Positions 14,068 through 22,950 of a stretch of DNA of 22,950 nucleotides are shown one piece after another; position 1 is the stretch's first letter, and every line of letters begins with the position of its first letter. The notes beneath the pieces were generated by a model that was given only the letters and a program-made list of their open reading frames with translations, made no database searches and was not told where the DNA came from. Origin of the DNA: a virus; IMG/VR virus record IMGVR_UViG_3300010354_000698, positions 1 to 22,950 of that record. One strand, given 5' to 3'. The translations under genes were made by a program, and so were the position numbers.

Positions 14068-14913
14068 TTAACCTATCATATCTAAAGGTGGAAGTTCATA
14101 AGTACTTGACATTCTTTCCATAAGTAAATCAATTTCTCTTTGGGCATCGTCAAACATTTGTCTCCCATTGAGTTCAACTCCGCCTGGAAGTTTTACTCCA
14201 GTAAATTTCATCATATTTTGACCCCACTGCCTTTTGATTAATGCAGTTAAGTATGGTTTTAAAAATGAGTCGTTCCAAACCCTAGCATAATCATTTGGAT
14301 CTAAGGTAGTATAACAATCAATAACAATATACTGACCAACAGTTACTGAGGACCAATCTATATCCAAATATAATCTATCTTGCCTCTTATTAAAACGAAT
14401 TTGCTTTTGAGTATTTAATAAGAAATTTAAGTCTTCTAAGTATGTCTTTACCATTGCATAACTTAAAAGTTCAGTTGCCCCCCAATAATAAATGTCATTC
14501 AAGAATAGCTGATACTTGACACTAAACATATTATGCGTGATAGTATTTGAACTATCAAACGCAAAGATTTTATTAACACCAATTACATTCGGCGGAACTT
14601 GCAAATAGTTGCTATTTTCTGTATAAGTAAAGGTTGTGGGTGTACCTGCAATATTAGCAGTAGCTGTTGTGGAGGCAAGACCTACGGTGCTATTATTGTA
14701 TCCAGCTCTTCCCCTGTCAATATCATTTTGGGTTATTTTGTATTTGTAAAGAGCTGCATAAACTCCATCAAAATGCCTCTCTTGGAAAAATTGAACGGCA
14801 TCGTCTACAAGATCATCAATCTGCTCATCAGCAACGTTAATCTCTAAAACTGGCGCTCCCAGCTTCCTTTTGCAGTAATTTATTAATTCTTGTCTGGTAG
14901 ATGGTTGCGCCAT
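14068..14913 (-). CDS. 13: Neck protein gp13 (head completion)
   Basis: gp13 binds the portal after packaging and, with gp14, closes the head. This 281-residue protein starts MAQPSTRQELINYCKRKLGAPVLEINVADEQIDDLVDDAVQFFQERHFDGV, the well-conserved cyanophage gp13 N-terminus. The middle has VPPNVIGVNKIFAFDSSNT and QLFLNDIYYWGATELLSYAMVKTYLEDL (~133-160), and the end has KPYLTALIKRQWGQNMMKFTGVKLPGGVELNGRQMFDDAQREID, also typical. T4 gp13 is 309 residues. ATG 14913 has GGAG nine bases upstream and a late box 21 bases upstream. It is the first gene of a tightly coupled gp13-gp14 pair. Confidence 0.96.
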   Translation of the reverse strand: MAQPSTRQELINYCKRKLGAPVLEINVADEQIDDLVDDAVQFFQERHFDGVYAALYKYKITQNDIDRGRAGYNNSTVGLASTTATANIAGTPTTFTYTENSNYLQVPPNVIGVNKIFAFDSSNTITHNMFSVKYQLFLNDIYYWGATELLSYAMVKTYLEDLNFLLNTQKQIRFNKRQDRLYLDIDWSSVTVGQYIVIDCYTTLDPNDYARVWNDSFLKPYLTALIKRQWGQNMMKFTGVKLPGGVELNGRQMFDDAQREIDLLMERMSSTYELPPLDMIG

Positions 14914-14934
14914 TTATTGTTTCTCCATTAAGAA

Positions 14935-14942
14935 TATTTATG
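14935..14942 (-). promoter_or_regulatory. Late promoter CATAAATA for gp13-gp14
   Basis: Seven of eight bases match TATAAATA on the minus strand, 21 bases before the gp13 ATG. The TAA (14938-14940) is the stop codon of the preceding small gene. Confidence 0.65.
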
Positions 14943-15117
14943 TTTTGGGTAGAAGTAACTGAGAAACTACCTCTTGCTGCTTCAAATATAGTTTATAATA
15001 GCATTTTGCAATTTTTTTTGCATCTTCAATATTCTCTAAAGAATCTATTTCAGAAGCAACTTTAAAATACTCAAAACTTTTGCTTAAGTTTTCTAATTCT
15101 ATTTCATTTGGATCCAT
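14938..15117 (-). CDS. Small helical protein upstream of gp13 (59 aa)
   Basis: The start is taken as ATG 15117, with AGGAG eight bases upstream; the ORF also includes a TTG one codon earlier. It reads MDPNEIELENLSKSFEYFKV, then ASEIDSLENIEDAKKIAKCYYKLYLKQQEVVSQLLLPKT, predicted all-helical and acidic at the N-terminus. Short proteins of this type (KCYYKLYLKQQE) recur upstream of gp13 in cyanophages as I remember, without assigned function. It overlaps the preceding 75-residue gene by 14 bases, so the two are probably translated together, and its stop codon is embedded in the gp13 late promoter. Possibly a small virion or assembly factor; function unknown. Confidence 0.8.
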   Translation of the reverse strand: MDPNEIELENLSKSFEYFKVASEIDSLENIEDAKKIAKCYYKLYLKQQEVVSQLLLPKT

Positions 15118-15331
15118 CAATCAAACTCCTAAGTAAAGATTTTATTTCATTCAAATCATCCTTCATATTAGCAACATCTTCCTCAATCCCCTGTATCTTT
15201 TGAGTCTCTTTATTTTTAGTATCTCTTCTTGAGATGTAGTTTTCATACTCTGACATATTAGTATTAATAATGTTGTTTGTGTTTGGGTCCTTAAAAAGAC
15301 CGTCGTATCCGTTTACCTTCAGATATTCCAT
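15104..15331 (-). CDS. Small coiled-coil protein (75 aa)
   Basis: It begins MEYLKVNGYDGLFKDPNTNN and continues IINTNMSEYENYISRRDTKNK, with a C-terminal coiled coil (QGIEEDVANMKDDLNEIKSLLRSL, ~47-70). The first 30 residues (LKVNGYDGL.KDP.T..IINTN.SEY..Y) form a compact motif seen in several cyanophage small proteins, often fused to or followed by such a coiled coil. It starts 12 bases after the stop of the 2510-residue gene and overlaps the next gene. No strong Shine-Dalgarno sequence is visible, so translation may be coupled. The location between structural genes suggests a virion or assembly protein; function unknown. Confidence 0.8.
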   Translation of the reverse strand: MEYLKVNGYDGLFKDPNTNNIINTNMSEYENYISRRDTKNKETQKIQGIEEDVANMKDDLNEIKSLLRSLIDGSK

Positions 15332-15343
15332 AATAATTAATTC

Positions 15344-18300
15344 TTACGCCAGAGCCAAAACTCTCATATTTCTTATCCTTGGTGGATAAGCTTGATTAGT
15401 AGATGTTAATACCAATTTAATTCTATAGTTTTTGAATGATGGTAGTTGATCTGCGGTGAATGTATATTCTCTAAATTCAATATTAGACGATTCAAATCCA
15501 AGTGATGGGGTTTGTGCAATAAATGCATCGGGTAAACCATTACTATCTTCAAAATTGATTATTTGTTTTTTAGAATCTAAATTATTGTATCCTGGGAATG
15601 GAGTGAAAATTGGAAGGAAATTCTGAGACTCGCCAATTGCATAGAAAGCTCTAATATCGCAATATGTGTTTATATGAGATTCTAAAATGATTTTAATAGA
15701 AGTTGCTGCAGTTTCTAATGAAATTTCTTTAGAAAGATATTGGCAAGCAGTTGGGTCGCCTTCAATCAAATTAGCTCTATTATCATCAGCATAATTAGTA
15801 ATTACACTATTGACCCTGTTTGATGTCAAGATTAGATTTATTCGTTGAGTATCTATTACAGGACTTACTTTTGAATTTACTGTATTCAAGAAGGTCCTTA
15901 AATTCAACGATTTATTTCCAGGAAGGGTTCCTAGGGAATTAATTTCATTTATTCTAGAACAAATTAATCTTGGACTATCAAAATAATTAGAGGCATTAAT
16001 AGTTACTGGTTCATAACCTTTATCAACAAAGGCAATTTCATTTCCACTAATACTTACTCCAGTTACAGTTCTGACTTCAGCGTTAATAGAAGTTCCCTGG
16101 ACTGTAGTATTTTGAATCATCGGGGTCAAAATTTCATAAGAGATGTTTTGTGTTGCCGTAACATTAAATCCACCAGTGGATTTTGTTTGGTTGAAGAACA
16201 ATGTTGGGAAACTTGTTCCAACACTTCTATCAACACCATCTTGATTCATTTGAATTTTTACATTATATGAATCAAAAGATATTGGATTTGAGACTGTTAC
16301 TAAGTCTAAATCATGATCCTTATTAATTCTCCTTAGGGAGACTCCACCAAGCTCATACTTGTAGACTGGTGTGCCTACTAAATGACTTTGAGAGATATTA
16401 TAGATGTCATTTGATTCTCTAGGATCTATAACACCAAGTCTAGTTACATCATCAAGAGATCCTGCAGAAACTGCAGAGTATGAGAATAACTCTCTTCCAA
16501 TTAAAGCATATCCTAGATTAGTCGTACCAACACCAACATTCTCGAAAGTAGAAAACTCAGATGAATTTTCTACTAAAATTGAGCCAGCAGCGTCGAATGC
16601 ATATGCCGCTGTTAATTTGGTAGGTTTAATATCAGATTCTACATTGGAGATTGTAACAATATTTTGGTCAAAATACATTCCATGATTTTTATGATTTACT
16701 AAAATATGCAATCCGTCACTTTCTTGATTTATATCTGAAATTTGAACTCCACCACCAGACGAGAAATTTAATACAGTTGTAATTCCAGAATTATTGACAT
16801 ATTGAACTGTACCTGCAGTTCCCACAATTCCAAAATCACCTTGAACATTATCTAAAATAAGCTCATTTGTACTTGCAATAGAAACTAAGGAAAATAGTGC
16901 ATTTCTTCCTAGATTATTAACACCCATGGTGTCAATTTCAAGGACATCTCCCACTTGATATCCATTTCCAGAAGTAACAACTGTTGCTGCTACTGCAACT
17001 CCATTTGTAATCGTTATATTTGCGGTGGCATTTCTGCCATTACCTGTCAATGAGTTTAAAGGAATATTAGTAAAGGTATAAGAACTACTTGAAGGTGTAT
17101 ATCCAATACCAGAATTAATTACTCTAAGTGTGCCTGTAGCTATTCCTGCATTTGAAATATAATTACCAGATGCATTTGATCCATCCTGAAGAATAGTATT
17201 TCCTATTGTAAGACCGGAATCTGATAATGCTGAAGTTAATCCTATTCTAATCTTTCTGGAGTTGATCAATAGTGAATCTGGCATTAGAGTTGCAATTTCT
17301 TTATTTGCCAGACTTAATTCTGGATTGTAGAATTCAACAACACCGTTGCTTACAAAATCTGCTCTATATAATGTAAATTTGAGATCTTCCCATTGACTTG
17401 GTTCCCAAGTAGAAGCATTTTGTGATTTAAATAGTGAACCAAGGTATGGTTGGTTTGAAATATAGGATTGAGTAAGAAGATCAACTTCTCCAACTCTAGC
17501 AATATATGCCGTATATTTGGGGGAATTGGATCCAATCGTAATGCAATACTCTTTCTTACCTTCTAGATAAACTGGAGACTTGAAGATAAAACTTGTAGCA
17601 ACACTTCCATCTTCTGAAACATTTACCTGATCCGGATCCAAATTGAGTTCAGAGAATGGGACAACAGTTTGCGTTGGTAATCCATTTTGCATTGTTCTGA
17701 TTTGGAACAAAATAGGAATATCTGCGTCATCTTTGTTCTTGAAGAACAAATCACACCTAGTTATAAAGACTCCACTTTCATCATCTACCAGGAAAGATTG
17801 TGCAAGGGGATCCCACCAAGGACATCCACCAAAAGATGAAGTTTGGGAGATTACTTGACTTCCTACTAGTTGACTTCCGGTTGTTTTAAATACATCCTCA
17901 CTTTCTAATTCTTGCTTCGTTTCAATCTTACCATTTCTAGTAGAAATAATATTTTCTTGTACGGTTTCGATAGTTCCGCTAGAAATAAATTTCTCTTCGG
18001 AAACTGTAGTAGCAAGTGCTCTTTGATTGAGATTATTGTTGATTAATGTGAAAGTTTTATTTCCATTTTCAAATCTTGGATTTGTATTAATGTTGGGATC
18101 TGGAACATAAAAACTTCCGATGAGAGAGGTATAAACATCAGAAACTAGTCTGACATTTGTTACTGTTGCTTGAGCACCACTAGTTTGTCCAATAAGAATC
18201 ATATCAGATTCTACCCATCCACTAAATTCACCTTGAGTATGACTTGACAGTGAAAAAATATCAACGTTTAGAATTGTAGATGTTGAAGAATAATTATCCG

Positions 18301-21300
18301 GTAAGGATTGACTTGTATATGGGTTAAGTGGGAATGTTCTTAATGGAGAATTATAAATTCCCTCTTTATGGTTTGACTGTGCTACTCTGAATTTGATAGT
18401 TGGTTTTGAATTTTGCCAATCCGGACCCAATCCAGTTGCCCTAGAATAACCAATTACAGTTTCCCCAACGCTAAAAACTCCCGAATTCATACTTATTTCT
18501 AAGAGTTTTGGAACGCAATACTTAGTTACATCAATTCCATCAAAGAATGCGTAAACCTGAGTTAATGGTTTAACGTTTTTAGCAACAAATTGAATATTTC
18601 TAGATCTCATGTATTGAATGAGTTCTCTGCTTACAACTTTGTCCCCGATTGATTGTCTATCAAATTGTTCTGAGACAAAAGTTGTTGTTCCAGTTCTTGA
18701 TTTTACTCCAGTTTCTTTAATTTCTCTATAAGTATCTTGAGTTACTGTAGTTGTAACTTGTCTTCCATAATAACCATAATATCCATACCATCCATAATAA
18801 CCCCACCACCAATATCCACCCCACCATCCATAAGGATGTCCCCAGTAATTATGACTATAATTCGTGTCCGTTCTGACTTTTGCAGTTTCAATTACTTCTT
18901 TTCCTGTCCAATTAGTCTGCCAAGAGTTCCAAACCGTAGGTGCAAATCCAGTCTGAGGGTCAACGTTTAGTGTCCTGACTGCAGTTGCGAGAGTTTCTGA
19001 ATAATTACCCTCAACATTAATGATCTTTGCATCCAAACGAACTGTATCAACCCAAGTATCTGAAGATGGAGTTAATTCGACCACACCCTGCCAGAAACTA
19101 ATTACGAATGGAGTAACACTTTCGGTTCTAGTTGCAAAAGACTGTTTTAACCATTCAATTTCAGAATAATCTAGGGTGATAATATCTCCAGTTTTTCTAA
19201 TATTAGTCCCCTCTGGTTGTTCAAATGCCAAATCTGTATCTGGACTTACTCCATCAACTGGTCCTTGAATAAGATCAATAGCAGTCGTATAATGTTGTGG
19301 ACGCAGTTCTTTATTCTTAGAATCAAGACTGTTTTTATATTCAATACCGTTTTCTTGTGATTTCAATGATGTAAAATTATCAACAAAGAATCCAGATTTA
19401 AATCTATCTAATCCTTCAGAATCCGCAACAAATAAATTAGCAGTATTTGTTTCCAGTAATGATAATGAAGTATAATATTCTAAATTCTTAATTCTATTCT
19501 CTAGTTGTTTAATATCGACCATGCGATATCTTTTATGCTCTAAAAATTCAATAGATGCTTGAGAGACGTTGAAAAGATATGGAGGTAAAGATACTGTTGC
19601 AATTTCTAGAGCATCGTCTACTGATACTGGTTTTTCTGGTTTTTCTGATGGAACACCATATTTTACTTGGAATTTTCCTTCCTTAGTCAGATAAATTCTG
19701 TCAATTCTTCCAAGATAGAATGAAAAGGTTGTTAGGAAAGATTCATCTGATGCTAAAATATTAGCAGCAGAATTTCCAGAGGCATCAAATGTTCTTCCAT
19801 AAAATTCTAGAGGAGATCTTGAGTTCTCTGAAACTGAATAGTTAGAAACTCTTGGTCTTATATCAATTATATCTGAATTTCTAATAGAATTTACTGATTG
19901 AATATCTAAATTATAATCAAAGTTTGTATATGATTGTATAGTAGTAATATCTCCATCATCAGATCCCTGATAGTAACCGGAACAATAATATACTTTTATT
20001 TTTCTAGTGGGTTCAGATGTGGAATCTTTTCTAGTAATAGTTCCATAACCATAAAAAGATCCTTTTTGCCCATTATCAAACTTAAAGTTTGGTGAAATAT
20101 TATTACTTGGTGAATTTAGGGATGTAATGACTGCCTGTATATTAGATTCTTCAAATACTATAGTTTCACCTTCTTTCAGAGTAACTTCATTCAATGGTAT
20201 GAATGTGATCAGAGAATCGGTCAGTCTTTCTGCATATATTCCAATCGCTCCACTTGTTTGTGCGGTAAATCTTTCCCCTATAATTAAGTCAGATGTTTTT
20301 GCAGTTGGACCACTAATAGAAGTTAAAACCGCTGTAGGAGCAGATGGATCGGAAGTATCAGTTGATTCATAAATGCCAAAGACATTTATAATGTCTGGAG
20401 TGTTTAATGAAATAGTTTCATCTTGAACTCTTGTTCCGTATGGATAATTTCCATATAAAAGTCCATCATTAAAGGTAGTACCACCTATACCCGAACCTTG
20501 ATATTTCGATTTATCAATGACTACTGAATTAACTCTATTTTTTAATTTAATCTTTGATTTTGGATTAATTTTTCTAAGAGTTGTTATTAGTGTTGCTGAA
20601 CCATTGGACCCTAAGTTATAAATTTGTAACTGAGATCCTCCACTGATATAATCAAATTTATCAGATGACAATGGTACAATGGTCCCATCATTTCTTATTA
20701 ATGAATATCTTTCTTCATCAAAAGATAAGAAAGTCTCATTAGTACCCGCTGAGACTGGAGTTGATAATTGCCCACCTGTTATTGTAACATCAAATGATTT
20801 TCTAATGACCAGTGTTGAATTGGTTAGATCTACCGAAGCAATATTTGGTCTTGGTAAAATTGTATATAGAGAATCATCAGTAGATGCAGTTAGATTTGTG
20901 GTTAAAATTTTAAAATCTGAAACCTGTATTGGACTAGTTGATAAGGACCCTGCGTTTACACCAACCACTGTTGTAGTTGGGACAATTGTAATCTCTGTAG
21001 CACCTACCCCAGTTACTTTTGCGTATACGGGATCAAATGAGGTTCCATCACTAAATTTGACAATATTTCCTACTTTTACAATCTTTCCTGGGAATGATTG
21101 ATTTGTACTAGTTACTGTACTGACGCCGCTATACCCAGTAATAGTTGCAAATCCAACAAAGAACGAATCAGATAATATAGTATCTGCAGTGAAGGTTTTT
21201 GATGTGCCAACTGATCCATATACTGATTTTATATCGTTAATTCCATATGAGGTAATAGCAATACCAATGTAACCAAAATCTATACCATCAAAAGAAAATG

Positions 21301-22876
21301 CCTCATTTGGTATAAAATCACCACTTTTTTGATAAACTGTTAAGCTAGTGGAGTTTGAAACAGAGTCTTTTAAAAATGCAGATGCTCCACTTTTCTTACC
21401 TTTTACAATTGTTGGAACAACTAAATTAATAGGTTCGTTTAAAGTAATTTCTGTGATAGTTTGTACATCATATAAAGAAATGTCCCATTGATTTATTGAT
21501 AAGTTTGAAAGATTATAAGACCCAGATTCTAAAGCAAAATCATAAACTCTAGCTACGCCAATTTCTTTACCTGCAGCAATAGTTGATGCAGATCCCACTC
21601 TTTCATCTCTTAAACTTAGAACATAGGTATTTCCTATACCAATAACTGGAGCTCCATAAACTCTATTGAGAGTTAGTGATGCACCTGTATTATAATTTAT
21701 TGAAAAATTTTCTAATTTTTTTGTTGTCCTTGGTTTTTCTACATCTATGAAGGTAGAACTTGTCGTTTCTAGTTCGTATCCTCTTACAAATGCTTTTCCT
21801 GGGGAAATTTGATAAACGGCTAGATTATTTGAGGGAATGCTTCCACCGTAAGTAAACTGACCCCTATTAAATATTCCACGATTTCCTAAATTATCATTAA
21901 GTGATTCCTTTACGGAAAGATCAAAAGGACTTACGTAATAATCTCCAGACTCTGCATATGTCCTTCTGGCAAGTTCATCAGTTAAAAGATTATATTCTTT
22001 AGTGGTCCTATTGCTTTTGATTATACCATTAACAATACTGGCCAATTCGACAAAATTTTTGTCATTGAAATCATCTAGTGGTTTTTTAAACAAAGAAACG
22101 CTAATCTTCAATCTATCTGCACCTGGAGATGCATAATTGTTATATCCTTGAGAATTATCAAGAAGATCCTCATCCATATTAGCATTAACAATCTCTTCAT
22201 TAACGAAGAGACCAACTCTATAATTAGAATTATTTCTATACTGATCTAAGATTAATGTTTCGGTTTTTACAGTTACAAATTGTCCTCTAATAAAATATAC
22301 ACCTTCTGAAATAGAAAACGCGGATCCGATTGAGGTTGCTCCCGATGCAATAGTAGATGCAAATGGAGATCCTGCTGCTATTGCAGTATTTCCTAACAGA
22401 CCGGATGTAATGGTTAAATCAGCAACTAACAGTTCTCCATCAGAAAATTGCTGAGTTGAATTATTTTGAGTGTTTGAACTTAGATAATTTAAGTATAATG
22501 TTGTTGTTTGTCTTTCGGATTCTGTGGAAAGTAAAACCTTTTCAACAACTGCGGTTACTCCTGATGTTTGCCCAGTAATTTTTCTACCGACCAATTGACT
22601 TACATATGCATCTACTGGAACACCCTGATAGTTATTATCAAGTTGAACAGCGTAGAAAAAAGAGTTAAATGAAATATTGCCAGGAATTACCTTTGCACCC
22701 TCTTTAAAAAAATGTTGCCCGAACTTTTCAATCTGATTCTGAAGAATAGATTGAAGTGTAGTTAATTCCCTAGCCTGTACTGGATATCCAGGTTTGAAAA
22801 GTACTTTATAATAGTCATTATTTGCATCAAAATCATCAAAGTATGGAGATACATTTAAATTAGTTTCTTGTGGCAT
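15344..22876 (-). CDS. Giant DUF4815-type virion structural protein (2510 aa)
   Basis: The N-terminus MPQETNLNVSPYFDDFDANN, with GYPVQARELTTLQSILQNQIEKFGQHFFKEGAKVIPG (~29-65), is the signature of DUF4815 proteins of cyanophages and other tailed phages. Much of the length is Ser/Thr/Asn/Val-rich, beta-type sequence with repeated 'SGA.A.v....' elements (QTSGVTAVV, KSGASAFL, QTSGAIGIY, QTSGAQATV). An aromatic Gly/Trp/Tyr tract lies at 1342-1372, a conserved DPLAQSFLVDDESGVFITRCDLFFK block at ~1680-1710 and a GIGYTPS repeat like those of gp14 near 1925. The C-terminus (PRIRNMRVLALA) is a typical beta-sandwich end. The position before gp13 and the size suggest a baseplate-linked or tail-fibre/adsorption protein, but the exact place in the virion is unknown. 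There is no frameshift. The ribosome site (AAAG) is weak. Confidence 0.92.
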   Translation of the reverse strand: MPQETNLNVSPYFDDFDANNDYYKVLFKPGYPVQARELTTLQSILQNQIEKFGQHFFKEGAKVIPGNISFNSFFYAVQLDNNYQGVPVDAYVSQLVGRKITGQTSGVTAVVEKVLLSTESERQTTTLYLNYLSSNTQNNSTQQFSDGELLVADLTITSGLLGNTAIAAGSPFASTIASGATSIGSAFSISEGVYFIRGQFVTVKTETLILDQYRNNSNYRVGLFVNEEIVNANMDEDLLDNSQGYNNYASPGADRLKISVSLFKKPLDDFNDKNFVELASIVNGIIKSNRTTKEYNLLTDELARRTYAESGDYYVSPFDLSVKESLNDNLGNRGIFNRGQFTYGGSIPSNNLAVYQISPGKAFVRGYELETTSSTFIDVEKPRTTKKLENFSINYNTGASLTLNRVYGAPVIGIGNTYVLSLRDERVGSASTIAAGKEIGVARVYDFALESGSYNLSNLSINQWDISLYDVQTITEITLNEPINLVVPTIVKGKKSGASAFLKDSVSNSTSLTVYQKSGDFIPNEAFSFDGIDFGYIGIAITSYGINDIKSVYGSVGTSKTFTADTILSDSFFVGFATITGYSGVSTVTSTNQSFPGKIVKVGNIVKFSDGTSFDPVYAKVTGVGATEITIVPTTTVVGVNAGSLSTSPIQVSDFKILTTNLTASTDDSLYTILPRPNIASVDLTNSTLVIRKSFDVTITGGQLSTPVSAGTNETFLSFDEERYSLIRNDGTIVPLSSDKFDYISGGSQLQIYNLGSNGSATLITTLRKINPKSKIKLKNRVNSVVIDKSKYQGSGIGGTTFNDGLLYGNYPYGTRVQDETISLNTPDIINVFGIYESTDTSDPSAPTAVLTSISGPTAKTSDLIIGERFTAQTSGAIGIYAERLTDSLITFIPLNEVTLKEGETIVFEESNIQAVITSLNSPSNNISPNFKFDNGQKGSFYGYGTITRKDSTSEPTRKIKVYYCSGYYQGSDDGDITTIQSYTNFDYNLDIQSVNSIRNSDIIDIRPRVSNYSVSENSRSPLEFYGRTFDASGNSAANILASDESFLTTFSFYLGRIDRIYLTKEGKFQVKYGVPSEKPEKPVSVDDALEIATVSLPPYLFNVSQASIEFLEHKRYRMVDIKQLENRIKNLEYYTSLSLLETNTANLFVADSEGLDRFKSGFFVDNFTSLKSQENGIEYKNSLDSKNKELRPQHYTTAIDLIQGPVDGVSPDTDLAFEQPEGTNIRKTGDIITLDYSEIEWLKQSFATRTESVTPFVISFWQGVVELTPSSDTWVDTVRLDAKIINVEGNYSETLATAVRTLNVDPQTGFAPTVWNSWQTNWTGKEVIETAKVRTDTNYSHNYWGHPYGWWGGYWWWGYYGWYGYYGYYGRQVTTTVTQDTYREIKETGVKSRTGTTTFVSEQFDRQSIGDKVVSRELIQYMRSRNIQFVAKNVKPLTQVYAFFDGIDVTKYCVPKLLEISMNSGVFSVGETVIGYSRATGLGPDWQNSKPTIKFRVAQSNHKEGIYNSPLRTFPLNPYTSQSLPDNYSSTSTILNVDIFSLSSHTQGEFSGWVESDMILIGQTSGAQATVTNVRLVSDVYTSLIGSFYVPDPNINTNPRFENGNKTFTLINNNLNQRALATTVSEEKFISSGTIETVQENIISTRNGKIETKQELESEDVFKTTGSQLVGSQVISQTSSFGGCPWWDPLAQSFLVDDESGVFITRCDLFFKNKDDADIPILFQIRTMQNGLPTQTVVPFSELNLDPDQVNVSEDGSVATSFIFKSPVYLEGKKEYCITIGSNSPKYTAYIARVGEVDLLTQSYISNQPYLGSLFKSQNASTWEPSQWEDLKFTLYRADFVSNGVVEFYNPELSLANKEIATLMPDSLLINSRKIRIGLTSALSDSGLTIGNTILQDGSNASGNYISNAGIATGTLRVINSGIGYTPSSSSYTFTNIPLNSLTGNGRNATANITITNGVAVAATVVTSGNGYQVGDVLEIDTMGVNNLGRNALFSLVSIASTNELILDNVQGDFGIVGTAGTVQYVNNSGITTVLNFSSGGGVQISDINQESDGLHILVNHKNHGMYFDQNIVTISNVESDIKPTKLTAAYAFDAAGSILVENSSEFSTFENVGVGTTNLGYALIGRELFSYSAVSAGSLDDVTRLGVIDPRESNDIYNISQSHLVGTPVYKYELGGVSLRRINKDHDLDLVTVSNPISFDSYNVKIQMNQDGVDRSVGTSFPTLFFNQTKSTGGFNVTATQNISYEILTPMIQNTTVQGTSINAEVRTVTGVSISGNEIAFVDKGYEPVTINASNYFDSPRLICSRINEINSLGTLPGNKSLNLRTFLNTVNSKVSPVIDTQRINLILTSNRVNSVITNYADDNRANLIEGDPTACQYLSKEISLETAATSIKIILESHINTYCDIRAFYAIGESQNFLPIFTPFPGYNNLDSKKQIINFEDSNGLPDAFIAQTPSLGFESSNIEFREYTFTADQLPSFKNYRIKLVLTSTNQAYPPRIRNMRVLALA
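18761..18853 (-). other. Trp/Tyr/Gly-rich tract in the giant structural protein
   Basis: Residues 1342-1372 contain 7 Trp, 10 Tyr and 9 Gly in 31 positions, with runs such as GWWGGYWWWGYYGWYGYYG, between HNYWGHP and RQVTTTVTQ. Nothing similar is seen elsewhere in the window. It interrupts a conventional sequence between WTGKEVIETAKVRTD and VKSRTGTTTFV. Confidence 0.9.
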
Positions 22877-22882
22877 AATTCT

Positions 22883-22950
22883 TTAGAACTGCAAAATGAC
22901 TTTAATATCTTCTTTTTGATTTGAAGACCTTGTTATTGATGGTCTATTGT
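22883..22950 (-). CDS. C-terminal end of upstream gene (partial)
   Basis: One minus-strand frame is open from the right edge to TAA 22883-22885 and encodes NRPSITRSSNQKEDIKVILQF. The stop lies six bases before the ATG of the 2510-residue gene, the tight spacing seen elsewhere in this module. The other two frames close within 20 bases. Too short to identify; in T4-like cyanophages other tail or baseplate genes lie upstream of this point. Confidence 0.55.
   Translation of the reverse strand, partial: NRPSITRSSNQKEDIKVILQF

Noticed and set aside
20679-21101. Plus-strand open frame of 140 codons opposite the giant structural gene
   Set aside because: A shadow of the long minus-strand frame with no family resemblance.
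1-22950. tRNA genes, CRISPR arrays, insertion sequences or integration sites
   Set aside because: The window is almost fully coding on one strand with gaps below 90 bases, and none of these structures was recognised by eye.

Overview
The window is AT-rich and every supported gene lies on the minus strand. It is the head-neck-tail structural module of a T4-like myovirus, almost certainly a marine cyanophage of Synechococcus or Prochlorococcus (or a close relative such as a pelagiphage). The order read 5'->3' on the minus strand, gp13-gp14-gp15-gp16-gp17-gp18-gp19-gp20-gp67-like, is that of T4. The cyanophage flavour comes from a giant DUF4815-type virion protein upstream of gp13, an expanded gp14, a modular cysteine/basic protein between gp16 and gp17, and recurrent T4-type late promoter boxes (ATAAATA or CTAAATA) just upstream of start codons.

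Layout from right to left, which is transcription order: the last 21 codons of an unknown upstream gene (22883-22950); a 2510-residue DUF4815-like structural protein (15344-22876); two small coupled genes of 75 and about 59 residues; a late promoter, then neck proteins gp13 and gp14, with gp14 enlarged to 855 residues by eleven GxGYxxxPxVTI repeats; a late promoter, then a tightly packed packaging unit of gp15, gp16, a 51-residue basic protein, a 570-residue modular protein, gp17 and a 76-residue zinc-finger protein; a late promoter set inside a hairpin loop, then sheath gp18; a CTAAATA promoter, then tube gp19; a promoter, then portal gp20; a promoter, then a 54-residue gp67-like core protein; a promoter, then a GTG-started coiled-coil protein that runs off the left edge.

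These genes jointly build and fill the head (portal, prohead core, terminase), close it (gp13, gp14, gp15) and make the contractile tail (gp18, gp19). The gaps between genes are all under 90 bases. They mostly hold late promoters, several of which share bases with the stop codon of the preceding gene. No tRNA, CRISPR, insertion sequence, integrase or convincing plus-strand gene was seen.

The most interesting observations are the gp18 leader, where an 11-bp perfect inverted repeat encloses a late promoter and covers the Shine-Dalgarno sequence, and the pair of cysteine/basic proteins inserted in the packaging operon, one of which starts like a T4 capsid-targeting sequence.
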